From: Branchiostoma belcheri
Lineage: Eukaryota; Chordata; Leptocardii; Amphioxiformes; Branchiostomatidae
DNA length: 64,000 bases
Direction of reading: 5' to 3'
Assembly: GCF_001625305.1 (NCBI RefSeq)
Contig: NW_017802813.1
Span: 502,364-566,363 of the forward strand
Positions 11,601-23,900 of this stretch are shown in pieces. The translations under genes were made by a program, and so were the position numbers. The notes under the pieces were generated by a model, which was not told the DNA's origin, did no database searches, and saw only the letters and a program-made list of their open reading frames with translations. Each line of letters begins with the position of its first letter. Position 1 is the first letter of the stretch.

Positions 11601-14600
11601 AATTATGAAACCTTGTGGTTTTGTCTTAGTTAGAAAAATAGATTTGAATGAGTAGTTTTTTAACGAGCTATATACAATGTATATAGAAGTGTTAATTTTC
11701 TATTGCATGATTTTGTTCCAATTTCATGGTTGATCATGTGTAAGACGATCTTGCAATCTCCTGGTAACTTTGTTGCTGAATGAAAACATATTTTACGTTG
11801 CAATACTGTGTCACGGAAGATGAAAATGAATAAATGCAATAGACACCACTGGAGTTCAAGAGGTCAGACACAGCAAATGGTTTGACCAGAAGTCAGCAGT
11901 AATTAGAGGTCGACATGGGAGAATTCAGGAAGAAAATAATTGCATGAGGGACCCTCTAGTACTTCTAGTCTGAAATCTCCAGTTTTTTTATTATGTTTAC
12001 CAAAGGAAAACATATTGTTTTTGCTCAGTTTCCTCTTCTCCAAACACATAAGGTCAATAACCTGAGCCAGACGTCTGTTACCATGGTAATGTGTTGGGTT
12101 ACATCATGTTGCAATTTCATAGCAGGAGGGATTTAGACTCCTGTCACCATATATATGAATGTGTTTGAATAAGAATTAACAATTTACTTTGCAAATGTTA
12201 CCTTTCTAGTTCTAAGGATGTTTTTATTTCCTGTCTTAGATTTGGAGGTGATGTGAAAATAGTGCATTTCATCGGCCCCATCAAGCCCTGGCACCACCAG
12301 TATGATACAAAGTCTGGGACGGTGAAGCCCCACCCTAACCAGGACTCCTCCCTCCCCCCACACCACATGGACTTTCTCCAGGCATGGTGGGACGTATTCA
12401 TGAACAGGGTCAAACCATTGCTGGAGGGGCAGGGGCAGGTTGGTCTCTAATTTTTTTTTTAATTACTACTTTCAGGTCTGATGTATGCTATTGCCTTGCG
12501 TATATTCCTGCATATGCAGTTATGTATCATCTACCAAATATCAGTGAATTTGTATGTACATGTACATGGGAACCAAACTGTTCTTAACTCATTTTGCATT
12601 ATACAAATGCTTCTAAACATGTGTAAATTGTGTCTTTCAAACAACACTATCATTAATACATACCAGCATGTGATGGCATGTATATCCTTTCACAATATAC
12701 CAGTATATAATGTTGTAGCATACAAAATCATGTAATTTGATGCCTAGATACTTAATTTCTTCAAATTAATGCATCAATGTATAATACAGTAATGTATCAT
12801 ACTCACAGTTAAATGTCTATGATTTCGGATACAAAAAAAACCCCTCACTTCTTGCAAGTATGTATAAGGTTAAACATTTTCAAATCACCATGGTAATCAT
12901 GTCCCCCTAACATGTATAAAGCACAGGTAAAATATAGGTGTAACCTGAGATCCTTTCTCCATTAACCAACCACCTGTCATGTCCACTGTCCAGCTCCTCT
13001 CTGGAAACCATCCGGGCGGCACCCAGGTTTGTAACTCCGTACCGTCACATAGCTTCACTAACAACTGTTTCTATACTAACATTTTTACATCTATGTAACA
13101 CTGGTGGGAATCTGGAACAATGGTTGCAATTTGAAAATCTGATCAGCTTTAGATCTGAAGATTCCTATTTTTTGAAATTATGTGAAATTATTTCGCAGGA
13201 AATTGTTACAGAAGTATTGTTTTGGGTGGCTGATTGAGTTGTGCGTTTGTGTGTCTGTTCATCTGGACAAAGAAGGTTGACAGCACATGGGTGAAATAAG
13301 ATTGGCAGGCAGGAGTTCAAAAAGTCAGACACAGAAAGTACTGTAACTTGAAGGTGACAAAAAACTAAAAGATACTTCCAGAAAGTTTGAAATATCAAGA
13401 CAAAAGTTTATTTGATTTTCCAATTCTTATTGTCTTAGGCCAGTGCTATATGGAAAGTTAAAGAATTTGTTACAGTTTCAAACATCTTAAAACTTTGTGT
13501 GCTGTGAGTCAGTCTAACTTGTATCCTTTCTGACTGGTTTTTAAAGCATCAGTTTTCAGGGCTCGAAATAGCATCTGTATAATATACACCTCAGATTGGT
13601 GCAGGTAACATAGGAGTTGTGCAGCTATTTCTGTCTACCTGCACCTAACCTCTAACAACCAGAGGGTGTAAAAATATACATGGGAGGTATATTTGACATG
13701 TACGCTATCCAAGGGTCTATTTTTTTTATAAAAGCACTGTTGAGTGGTAACAGTTCTTGCACCAGTTCCTGCAATAATATTTCGAGCCCTGAACATGGTT
13801 TGATGCTAGCAGACTTATATAGTTGTAGTCCCATGATTTACTTGCTAAAATATGTTTGATTACTAAAATATTAATCTGCCAAGGGTCTAATTAAGTGACA
13901 GTGACTTCATCACTGAGACCAGAATGAAATTTCTTCCCTTTTATTTTTTACTTCAATCTTTTTTTTCCAAGTGCTTCATTATGAATATTTTTTTTCAATG
14001 GCAATCTGCGCATCTTTCATAATTCAGCTTTGCAGTGCCTCTACGTTGGGATGCTGTGTGCTGTGCTCACTAATTACGGCTTAATTAACATTCATTTGTA
14101 CAAGTTCTGCTGCAATGGCGCAAAGCTATTTTAGCTTCATTTGAATACATTATTATTAATCATATCTTGATGCTTCCTTGTGGATATTTGATTTCACCCG
14201 CTCCCAATAATTTTTGCAGGTGAGAGAGTTTACTAAAGATTGTTACCAGCATGTACATGTACATGTATGTCCCCATAGATAGTTTTGGTGTTGTAGGTAA
14301 TGTAGTATCAGGTATTTGTTTATCTTCTTCAAAGTTTCTGAAGAAGTAGAAGAAACCTCTGGTTTGATTTTAGACTTAGCCTTCAATGTTTATGCTTCTG
14401 AAAACATTTCGCACTACATTTACATTATACATGTATATGAGGCTAATTGCATTCATGATAAAAATGACATTCATAACAGATCATTATAAGTAACTTCTTC
14501 CTGTTGTCTTTCCCTAAATTTGCATGATTTTTGTATAATATTATTCAGTAAACATGCTTTTTGGCCTTAATGACAGATATATTGGACATGCTCACATCTG

Positions 14601-17509
14601 TCACACCGTGTACATAGTGTGTTTGCTTGGACTTTGCGTAGGATAGAGTACCGGATAGGATTCCGCTGCCGCAAAGTCCACGCTTTCCACCATGGCACCC
14701 GCCAACCCCTCCCACAGAACATTTCACCCCAATGCATGATGGGAAGGAGGACGAGGGTAGGGACTTTGACCCCCCTCCCCCACAGTCACCCCACTACTGG
14801 CCACAGGAGCATCACGATAGCCCAGATTCTGGAGTAAAGGATGATGAGGATGTTGATGAGATAGAAGAGCCAGAGCACCATGGGGATGAATTTGAGGAGG
14901 ATCATGGGATAGAAGAACCAGAGGATCATGGGAATGAATTTAAGGAGGATCATGGGATAGAAGAGCCATTGAAGCATCATGGGAATGAGTATGAGGACCT
15001 GTCCCTGTCAGAGTGTTTGTCAGAATCTGTGGGTGACGATGATGTGAGCTCAGAGTCCCCGTCGACGTTGTGTGAAACGCCCGTAGACACGTCGGGAGTG
15101 TCTTCCCTCGGGGATGCCGCAGAGGTACTGCGTAGAAACTCTGACACGCTGCAGCAGCTACATGTACCCGCTTTGCTGCCCCCCCCCCACCTGTTCCAGC
15201 TTTGCGACTTTGTGCCGCTTTGCACTGTTCATTCTCTCAAGATTTTGTTGTTCTCTTGACAGTATATAAAATGTTCAGTTGTGTTTGGTAGAGAAGGGAT
15301 CTATATTCACTAAACCTCAGACTGTCCAAGAACTTTTTTATGTCAGCCGGGTGACAATTTCTTTTGATGTTTTTCTTTGTTTTTGTTTATGGGGGTGGGG
15401 CAATGGTTTTCCATGAAGAGGTGAATCTTTGACAGTTCTGAAACCATCTATATGTATGGATGCCTTATCTACATATTAAATGAAGTATCCTTTGACCTTG
15501 TTGTATATATGTAGAGTGTAGGGTTATATGTGTTTTCATATAGACAATGTGAAATGTTCCCCTGTCATGATCATACACCAGCTTTGCTGCTTGCTGCAGA
15601 CTTCACTCATATCACAGGACAACTCTGTGCCATTCCATTGAAAACCTCTACATGTACATGGCATTGTGTATAGCTCTTTGATTTTAAATTAGTCTGGAGT
15701 GTAGATGTGCTAGATGCTGTCATAACACCTAAACATTAAAACAAAAGAAAACAAAACAAAAGAAAACAAAACATGATTTGTAATGTTTTTCATCTGACTA
15801 GTACACATGTACAGTTCGATACCAATTAAATCTGTTTCTAGCTTGCTTTTTATCACATTTAAAAAGAATGTATGCTTTAATCTCTAACTTTTTTTCTTCA
15901 ACAAGTACATGTAGCTACATTTGTACTGAAATAAAGATAATTATTCTAAAATCAATACTTTTGATTCTAGATTTTAAATGTCTTTTAAGTCACTGTAAAT
16001 CATAAGTAGTTTTTATGGGCTAATGATTTTTGTTTGAGTTCTTGAATTGAAAAATCAGGCCATGTTATGACAGCATCCAACTAAGCCCAATATATTCTGA
16101 CCATTTCACAGTGTAGTTAGTCCATGAGTATTAAAAATTGGTGTTCTTGCAACTTACATTGTAGAAGACCACACACTTAAAAGTTCATAATCATAATAGC
16201 AGAATGCATTGTTTTGTGACAGTTTAATTCTCCTAACATTTTTAAGATTCAGAAAAATGTGTTTGACCAGCCATGGCATGTTGCATTGAGCTTTAATAGC
16301 AATTTGTTTTCGTTCCTTGAACAAACTATTTTTGACAAAGACACCTCAACTTGCTTTTGTGATCCTAATTTTGTCTGAGAGGATTGTTGCAGGCTTTTTT
16401 TGACATTGACTTTTTTTCTTGAAGACATTTTTTTGTCAGGAGTGTGGTCTTTTACATTTGCATGATTTAAAACTGTTGATTATCATTGTCAAAGTTGTTC
16501 CTGGGCAAGCTGCATTCCCCAAATATCCATTATTGTCACAGATCATTGCTGCAAAATCAAGTGTCACAAACAGAATTCAGAATTTGTAAGTCATGTATAC
16601 TGATCCATGGTGCAGTACAACTTTTTTCACCTCTCACAAACTGCATTTTGCACTTTTTTCCTGGTTACTGTCTTTTTGACTTAAAAAAGATAAAAGAAAG
16701 CCAAGAAAGATGGAACTACACTGATGGTCTTATAAAGTGGCTGATATTTACAGCATAATACTCATGATGCTGGGTCATACATATTTGGATCTAGCTGCCC
16801 TTATTTGGTGCCTATACCAAATATGGATCTAGACGCCCTTATTTGGTGTGTACCTGTGATATGTGCGGAGACTCTGGAGTTTGCTGCAGGCAGGAACAGT
16901 TTGACCTGCTGACCTTTGAACTCTGACCTCGGCACTCAGCCAATATTCTGTCGTCATTCTACATATTACCCACATGCAGCATCTACTGAAGCTCCTTGTG
17001 CAAGCAAAGCATAATACATGTACTTGTAGCATGCTGTTGCAAGTCAGCGCTCTTGCCCAAAATTGGCTTCATTTAGCATATAACATTACCATCAAAAATC
17101 AAAGTCAAAGTTTAATTTTCTGATAATATGACGATAGTCATGATACTGAAATATTCAGTCCTGATGTGATTTTCTGAAAAATAAAAAAAAACACTGATTT
17201 ATGAAAAACTTTAACTGAAAAACACTGATTTGTCCAGGTCAAATGTCAAAGTTTGGCATAGATAGAAGAGACAGGAGAGCCCATAGGTCAAATGTCAGGT
17301 CAAAGGTGATGCTAATTCTTGACCTTCAAACTTTGTAGGACATCACCGGACAGCTGGCGCAGCTCCAGGTGCAGGGCGCGAACCCGCCGGCGATCTACGT
17401 GTCGTCCGACGACCACCGCCGGGCCTGGGAGCGCGGCGAGATCGACTACACCGGTTTGGACCGCTTCGAAAACATCCAGAAGAAACTGGACGCTCAAATC
17501 AAGAGTTAG
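2605..17509 (+). CDS. GYG: Glycogenin, glycogen-priming glucosyltransferase
   Basis: GT8-family enzyme that transfers glucose from UDP-glucose to its own tyrosine and extends the primer for glycogen synthase. Exons: 2605-2623, 9046-9184, 9945-10119, 10944-11106, 11460-11586, 12240-12438, optional 12994-13026, 14642-15124, 17339-17509; all phases agree, giving 491 aa, or 502 with the optional exon. The catalytic half aligns without gaps to human GYG1: KEAFVTL start, the DAD metal/UDP motif near residues 107-109, [22 protein letters not shown] and IHYSYLPAF with the autoglucosylated tyrosine near 200. The C-terminal [13 protein letters not shown]...NIQKKLD segment is the glycogen-synthase-binding end. 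The linker exon is acidic and repetitive. An AATAAA lies near 17587. Distinct human GYG1/GYG2 copies probably arose later, so I give the generic symbol. Confidence 0.95.
7607..7896. mobile_element. hAT-like MITE with GTGCACC-rich interior
   Basis: The ends are inverted: CAGGGCTCAAAATA at the left and ATTTCGAGGCCTG at the right, about 290 bp apart, in glycogenin intron 1. The interior repeats gtgcaccagtgcacc-type runs. Related ends bound the element at 13557. CAGGG ends are typical of hAT-type elements; no target-site duplication was confirmed. Confidence 0.6.
9188..9440 (-). mobile_element. tRNA-derived SINE, minus orientation
   Basis: Read on the minus strand, the head carries a tRNA-type A box (TGGCGTAACGG) and a perfect B box (GGTTCGAGTCC). 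A body shared with the copy at 26701 follows, then a tail of TGAT/ATCA repeats. The tail ends only a few bases after the splice donor of glycogenin exon 2 (9185). Confidence 0.75.
9480..9745 (+). mobile_element. SINE-like repeat, second family
   Basis: It shares a long stretch with the reverse complement of 50105-50370: 'aaggcacttca', 'caggtgtaaaatggg', 'ggttggggaggtaaaag', 'gatgggctctgccttcc', 'acaacccactgcc'. The head is degenerate tRNA-like. It lies in glycogenin intron 2, next to the SINE at 9188. Confidence 0.65.
10530..10800. mobile_element. Decayed relative of the GTGCACC MITE
   Basis: Contains 'tgtgcacccaaaattggagctgtgca' style sequence, and 'gtgcacctattcccaaaaatgaattt', both shared with the element at 7607. 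The inverted ends are no longer clear. Located in glycogenin intron 3. Confidence 0.45.
11172..11400 (+). mobile_element. LINE reverse-transcriptase C-terminal fragment
   Basis: From 11304 one frame reads [16 protein letters not shown], then [15 protein letters not shown], the familiar tail of non-LTR retrotransposon polymerase proteins. Just upstream, in another frame, a [13 protein letters not shown]-like stretch also fits that family. The frameshift shows the copy is dead. It lies in glycogenin intron 4. Confidence 0.65.
12012..12150. repeat. Dispersed repeat, copy 1
   Basis: The block around 'aggtcaataacctgagccaga', 'ttaccatggtaa' and 'ttacatcatgt' is repeated at 23885-24020 with substitutions. 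It lies just before glycogenin exon 6. No coding capacity was seen. Confidence 0.65.
12994..13026 (+). CDS. GYG: Possible optional 33-nt glycogenin exon
   Basis: Preceded by tgtccactgtccag and followed by gtttgt. It encodes 11 residues ([11 protein letters not shown]) with phase 0 at both ends, so inclusion keeps the reading frame between the exons at 12240 and 14642. The donor is weak. Glycogenin linkers are known to vary by alternative splicing, so a cassette exon is plausible, but the sequence alone cannot settle it. Confidence 0.35.
13557..13791. mobile_element. 235-bp MITE with perfect 13-bp inverted ends
   Basis: CAGGGCTCGAAAT at 13557-13569 is perfectly matched in reverse at 13779-13791. 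The termini resemble those at 7607, and the CAGGG ends suggest a non-autonomous hAT element. No obvious 8-bp target duplication was found. It sits in a glycogenin intron. Confidence 0.7.
14862..14999 (+). repeat. In-frame 48-bp acidic repeat in glycogenin linker
   Basis: A 16-residue unit of the type [16 protein letters not shown] is repeated about 2.7 times with few changes, rich in Glu, Asp and His. It forms the flexible acidic linker between the catalytic domain and the glycogen-synthase-binding tail. Confidence 0.85.
16784..16850. repeat. Short tandem duplication
   Basis: 'ggatctag..gcccttatttggtg' occurs twice with a period of about 42 bp, in the last glycogenin intron. The rest of that intron (15125-17338) is AT-rich with no further recognised feature. 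Confidence 0.6.
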
Positions 17510-20476
17510 GTTTATATTTCTACCACAGGACGTCCCCCGTGAAGCAACAACATAGTTCAAACAAAGAAAAATTGCCCTGAAATTGCAATAAAAAAAGATA
17601 GTTTCTTATAAAAGCTAAATCCTTATAACAAATGGTGAATATGGTATTGGAGAAAAATATTGCCCTACCTTTGAAATTCTTCTGGAACTATCATCTTATT
17701 GAAATCCTCTGAAGAGAGTTTTTTTGTACTTCCTGAAGAGAAATCTTTGTCAATGCAACAATAGACCAATCCTGACTGCCCACCAAAGTTAGTACTCTAT
17801 AGGACAGTGGTCTACATCTGTCACATTTTTGCATTTGTACTACTAGTATTTGTTATGCATTTGTATGTTTCGATGAGGTGGGCTGTGGAATTGGTCTATG
17901 TGGTACTTTCTTCGAAGGAACAACTGTCTAAATTTAATCCTTCAACAACCCATCCTGAACACTACTTTCACAAAAGAGCTTAAATTCCCTTTGACTTTCC
18001 TCAGCAGCCTCTATTTATATGCTCTAAATCCACTCAACAGAAAACTTGAGAATCGTCAAATACGGTTAAACATTGATCAGTCATCTCAATGAGGTTAAGC
18101 TTTGTGTTGAAAGCCGATTACCATCCAAGTATTTCATCTCAACACTCAGGTTTTTTTTCTTTCCTACACAACTTTGCGGAGAAGATTTGAGTACGGTGCT
18201 TCAGCGTGACATTCAACATCAGGACTTTTTATACAGATGATCCACTGGTGCTCATGATCGATCAGTAGAATGTTACACATTGTGCAACTGTAACAAGGCA
18301 ATCAGAGATGGCACACTAGAACAGCAGTATAGTTCAAGTCGTAGAATACTTCTCTTCCTGGGGGTAAAGTATGTGTAGATTTAGTGCTACAGTTAGACTT
18401 CTGAACTAATGCTGTTGATGCATACACTGCAACTGCCAGTATTCTTTACTCAATTAGCTATGTTTCGTCATATATATGTAGGGTATTAAGAATGAAACAA
18501 CTGGCCAGTCACTACAAGTACAGTACTTCTCCCACCACATAAATTCAATACAACTTCTTATCCATGCTGTTTTAATTTTCACCGAAGGAAGCACACCCAT
18601 ACAAGAAAGGTTTTTTCAAAAAGCTTCAGTCCAAGGAGGAAAAATGAAAGATTTAAACTTTTCCCAGTATAAATATTCTTTATAAATCTTCCCTGCCTCC
18701 TACATTAAATAATTGACATTATTATGTAAAATCAAATTTTATCAAATTTCACTCCCTTTATCATTGTTTGAAAGTTGAATATGTGAAATGATAATTAGCC
18801 TCCTGTATGAGAGATAATATTTACAAGTGCATATGTCAATTGATTCTAATTTTTCCCTTTAAACAGAAGGGCTCTTCCTACAATGCATTTATTTGTCAAT
18901 GAAAACTATAAGATTGAATCCAGTATTTTTTGCTCTATTTGAGAAACAAGCAACATACAACTTTACAAACATGTTTATGCCTTAAGCTCTTGGGCAAGCA
19001 AGGACTAAAATGCAACACCTGAACAATTAAGTATAAGAAATGAAACCTTAACAAATACATTGAAAAGGCAAATCAAGATATTATCTTTAAAAGCTATCAC
19101 GTTAATTGCTTAATTCTGTAGGTGGAATTATCAATATATGGAGGATTATCAGTGTTGATAAATAGGTAGGTTGTAAAGTGATAATTCTTATGTATTCTTA
19201 TCATATATGTATAATCAATGAATTGAATATTTGTGAGATTATAGGTGCATGTAGAGCATCTCCACAGCTTCGTTTGCTGCTAATTATATTGTATTTGTCA
19301 TGCATTTTGTAGAATTATGCAAGCTCCTAAATTCTATGTTAACTTCTATCAATGATTACAGAATTTCAATGCAATTTTTTATGCACTACAGACCTACATA
19401 TTATAGTTGTACCAATTTTTATTTTATTCATTACTTATTAATCCAAAGACTGAGCAGAGCCATAGTTAGTCAAGGACATTATTTACTATAACTTTTCTAA
19501 TCAAGGTTTCTTACAAGTAAAGCACACTTTACAAGTAAAGCACACTTTTTCATACTGCACAAATTCTCTTCTATACAATTAAAAACATTAAAACCATTGC
19601 ACAGAAGCTGAAATTGTTTGATTTTGTTGACTGAAAATGCTTTGTTAGCACTAGACAATTCTGAAAAAGTTGATGGCAAAAGCTTGAACAACTATTTAGA
19701 ATGGAATGGGAAAGAATCTATGGTTGGTGGTCTTCTAGAGAAAACATTTCTATGTAAATCAAATACTGCCTTGCTTTAGTATGGTCATGAGGAAAGTGTA
19801 TTGTATTAGATATATGGGTGACTTTGAGTTGATGCCGTAAATGAAATAGACTGAGGGAAGCCTAACACATTTGACTGAAACGTAATCTTGTTTTTTGGTT
19901 CATAGTTGAGGTTCCATTTTCAGTTTTTTTCTCCTATTCAAAACAGTGACAAATTGTGGTCAATGAATTCCACTTACTGAATGCTTTGGGACAAAGTTTG
20001 TTTTACATATGTCTGAAAATGGAACTTACACTGCAACAGGTACATCAGAAGGAAAACATTTTTTTGTATAAATGACTGTGAACTTATGCAAAACATGTTG
20101 GCAGGTCAAATCAAGCTAGTAATCAAACTCTACTTACTTTGCAATGTAAACTAGGCTGTTGCAAAACCACAACAAAATCTGACAACTGAGAAGAGTTACT
20201 GTGTAACATAGCTAGAACTGAAGCTTATGTTCAAAGGATGTAGTTTGTTGGAACTACCACTGCATAGCTACCAGATGTGTATTTATACTAGGAGCGATTT
20301 GTTTGAGGCTGAATCTGTGGCAAAATGTATTCAATGATTGCATTAAATGATTCGCAATGGAAGAGATGTGATCTAAATGGTGGTGTGTATTTGTCCATTT
20401 CTACCTTTCTTACAAATGATATTAGTGTATGATCAAAGTTATGCAATCCACACTTCACAACTTCTTGTTATTAGCC
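17510..20476. other. Glycogenin 3' UTR then AT-rich intergenic DNA
   Basis: A polyadenylation signal lies near 17587. Beyond it no splice-supported frame was found. The only visible structure is an 18-bp tandem doublet (acaagtaaagcacacttt) near 19510-19548. Confidence 0.5.
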
Positions 20477-20903
20477 CTGTCCTTGGTGCTGAAAAAGAAT
20501 CAGTTGATCGATTTCAGTTAATCCTGATATATGTTGGGCTAGTTTACTACATTTTGTCATTTGTCATATGGTTTTAGTCTATTTGTTGTTACATTGCATT
20601 ATCCCTGTCCTTGGTGCTGAACAAGAATCATACAACAATTGTAGAAGAGATACTTGCAGTATATAAATCAATATCTAAAGGTCACACATTGGACATGTAG
20701 TCTTTTTGCCCTTACACTACAGGGTATCAACTCTGTCCTTGGTGCTGAACAAGAATTCAATTCTGGCATGTACAATTCGTAGTGCTACAGAATAGATTGT
20801 ATTTTTCAAATGAATGAACATCTGAGGATCACATATTTTCCATTGTCCGTATGCTTTAGTATATTTGCCATAATCACAAGCATTCCCCGCCCTTGGTGCT
20901 GAA
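20477..20903 (-). promoter_or_regulatory. Four-copy RE1/NRSE-like array
   Basis: On the minus strand TTCAGCACCAAGGACAG occurs at 20493-20477, 20621-20605 and 20749-20733, all perfect matches to TYAGMRCCNNRGMSAG. A fourth copy with two mismatches is at 20903-20887. Spacing is 128, 128 and 154 bp and the flanks are loosely similar, so this is an old tandem repeat that has kept the 17-bp core better than its surroundings. It begins about 50 bp past the stop codon of LTD-A, in sense orientation, so it may also be part of that 3' UTR. Confidence 0.5.
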
Positions 20904-20955
20904 AAAATAATCAAAATGATTTTAGACCTTTGCGGACAAAAGTCTGAACGCTGAT

Positions 20956-23900
20956 TCAGTAAATGCCAAGTTTGAGCCATGCGGTAAACACACATGCAGC
21001 TAGTGCCATGACAGGATAGTACAGGGTGATGGTAGTCCCAGCCGAAACCGGGCCCTCCTCTGAACTCTTTGTTGAAACCAGCGGTTTTTGTGTCGTTTGC
21101 CTCCCTGTTTCGGTCGGGGCGTTTATTTGAACGCTAGTTGTACGAGTTCCCGGGGTTGTATGTTCATTGGTTTGGGGTTCGGGTGAAGTCGGGTCTCTTG
21201 TAAACACTGAGTCGGTTGTCGGTTGTTTCGTGGACGATTCCACTCCGTCGGTGGGAGGGGTGGTTGGTGTGGAGGATGTGTGAGGCTGGGTCGTTACGTG
21301 TGAGTCAGTGGTGGCGACATCTACCGAATGGGTTGTGAATTGCAGGGTCGTTGGCTGCAAGTCAGGGCTGGTTGTACGTTGGTTCAAGTCTGGCGTTGTC
21401 ACAGCGTGTGTAGTGTGAACAGCGTTTGGCATAGATGAGTGTGATATGTGGGTTGTAGAGGTGTCTGATGGATCAAGCGATGTTTGCCCAGGCTCAGAGA
21501 TGGCTGTATATTGGTTGAAGTCGGGTGTTGTCACTGCCTGAGTACCATATGTACTAGATGATTCAGGGTTAGTTGTATGTTGGTTGTAGTCTGGCGTTGT
21601 GACTGGGTCCGTAGCAAGGATGGTCGGTGTAGCCGAGATTAAAATGTGGGTAGTAGAGCTGCTGATATTCATGAAGGCTTCGGTTGTTTGTTCAGTCAAT
21701 CCAGGGATGGTAGTACTGGTATCTGTATGTTGGTCAAAGTCGACCGTTGTCACTGGCTGCGTTGTAAAAAATGGCGTACTCGCGCCGTCATCTGTAGTGT
21801 TACAACTGTTCGGTCCGCCAGGCGTGGGGAGGGCTACGGAGAACTGGGATGAAGCGAAGGCGTCGTTCCCGCCACATCTGCTGACGGACTCGTCCTCTGC
21901 GTGCGCGGTCTCGTCCTCGTGAACCACGCCCTGTCCCGGCGTCAGCACGGCCGTCAGACCAGAGGCAGAGTCACCCGCATCCCTACAGGAAAAACAGTAA
22001 GTAGCTCTTTTACATCGGGATAGACGTATCACTGCACAAAAACCATGCTCACCAATGGTGAGGCTAAAATGAGTATTCGCTAGAGTTGTTCACCAATGTG
22101 TTTTGTACTTTTTTTTTATGTCGTTCAGTAAAAAAAATCCATTCTTTAAGCACACCTTGTAAATTAAAGCACGCGTATACGCTCCGTTTCTTCCCTCGGG
22201 TGTACTTATACGCATGCTTTAAGGTCTGCTTTAAGATAAGATTTTGTGCAGTGTACTTAAATGTACTTAATGATCGTCATTAGTATCACTATACAGTTTT
22301 TACTTTTTCACTTGAAGATAGGCCTTGCGCCTGAATTACTTGATTACCTTGCTATTGTTTTAAGTATTTGAAACAACACTGTAACAAACTTACTAGGTGA
22401 GGGATTTCTTTGTGTTGGATCAAAAGTTTTAACTTTTAACATGTAACTACCAACACAGATGAACTTTGATGAAACTTACTTTGAGTACACAATGGCGTCC
22501 ATGAGCCCATCGGCGGTGACAGCCATGCCCACGGCATAGTCGGACGGACTGCCGTAGTACAGCGCCACGGCATCGGGACCGTTCTGCAGGAGGTTCCTCT
22601 CGGCGGGAAGCACGAAGTCCGCCGAAGGCACGACGTTCGCCGATCCGATGACGAAGTACCCACGAAAGGTCACGGACATTCCCGAGAGGTGGATGACGTC
22701 ATAGGCGGTGTTTCCCGACGCGCCGTTGAAGAGAACGATGGTGACGTCATCGAGCGCCACGGTGCGGTTCTCCAGACTGCGGAGTTCAATGAACTCTGTT
22801 TCGTCGGCGCCTGGGTCGTCGGAGTTCAGTTCGTTTATAAGAATCAAGGGGGCGCTGCTTGTGTTGGTAGACTCGGGAGAACGTGTAGACATCGAAGCGA
22901 CAGTGGTGGCAACTGCTGCAAATTTAATTGAGGGGGAGTCATGTAGTCTTGAAAAAGATCTAGAAAACTTCTGACGGAAAGTGAAACACCACAATTAATG
23001 ATTTGCAAAAATAGTACATCTTAATTATCTTAGTACACACTCAAGAGATGGACGGATTCAAGTTCACCTACATTACTTGAGCTTAACTATGTGTGACGAT
23101 GAAAGTCAAATGTACAATGCGAAAGAGTCAATGACCGGTAGGATGACTCTTAAGGTTTATCTTGAGCCCCTTTTTGACACGACTGACTCTGTGGTTTGGT
23201 GCACGTGCGTCCTGAAGACATAGGTACACACACCTGTCACCTTTGGCATAAGTAAACACTCTGCTATTAGACAAGACTGGGTCATGAAGACTTTCAAGCT
23301 TATCGCGTGTGTTCCCCCACCGCACTTGACACCATGACATGCGGGGTATGTGTTCGTGTGCCCTGGAATATTTGATACACCTGTCCTCTTTAAATGGTCC
23401 AGAGACATGACACAGATGATAAGAATTTGGTCAGACTATTTCCCAACTACCAGCCAGCTATCCAACGAATCGATGTAAAATGTTTCTGAATCCTATGTTT
23501 ACAGATATGTCAAGGATGTTTCCTCACAAAATGACTCAACATGTGTCTTTAGGTTTAACCCACCAAGATGGCGGACACCATAAACCAATGACCCTAACCC
23601 GATGACGCACCTGTACCATTACAGCTGTTCTCGCTGCCGGGCGTGGCGTAGGTGATGACGAACTGTGACGTCATGAGCGGCTGGGTGCCCCCGCACCTGC
23701 TGAGAGACTCGTCCCCCGTGTGGAAGTTCTCGTCCTCGTGCAGGAGGCTCTGGCCAGGCGTGAGGACACCGGTCAGCCCCGGGGCGGAGTGGCTCGCACT
23801 TCTGAAACAGACAATCCACGGCATAGGTTTGTCATTACTCTTACCTTCATCTCAGAATGAAACCATATCGTTCTTGCCCCCCATCGCCTCTTCCTCTGTT

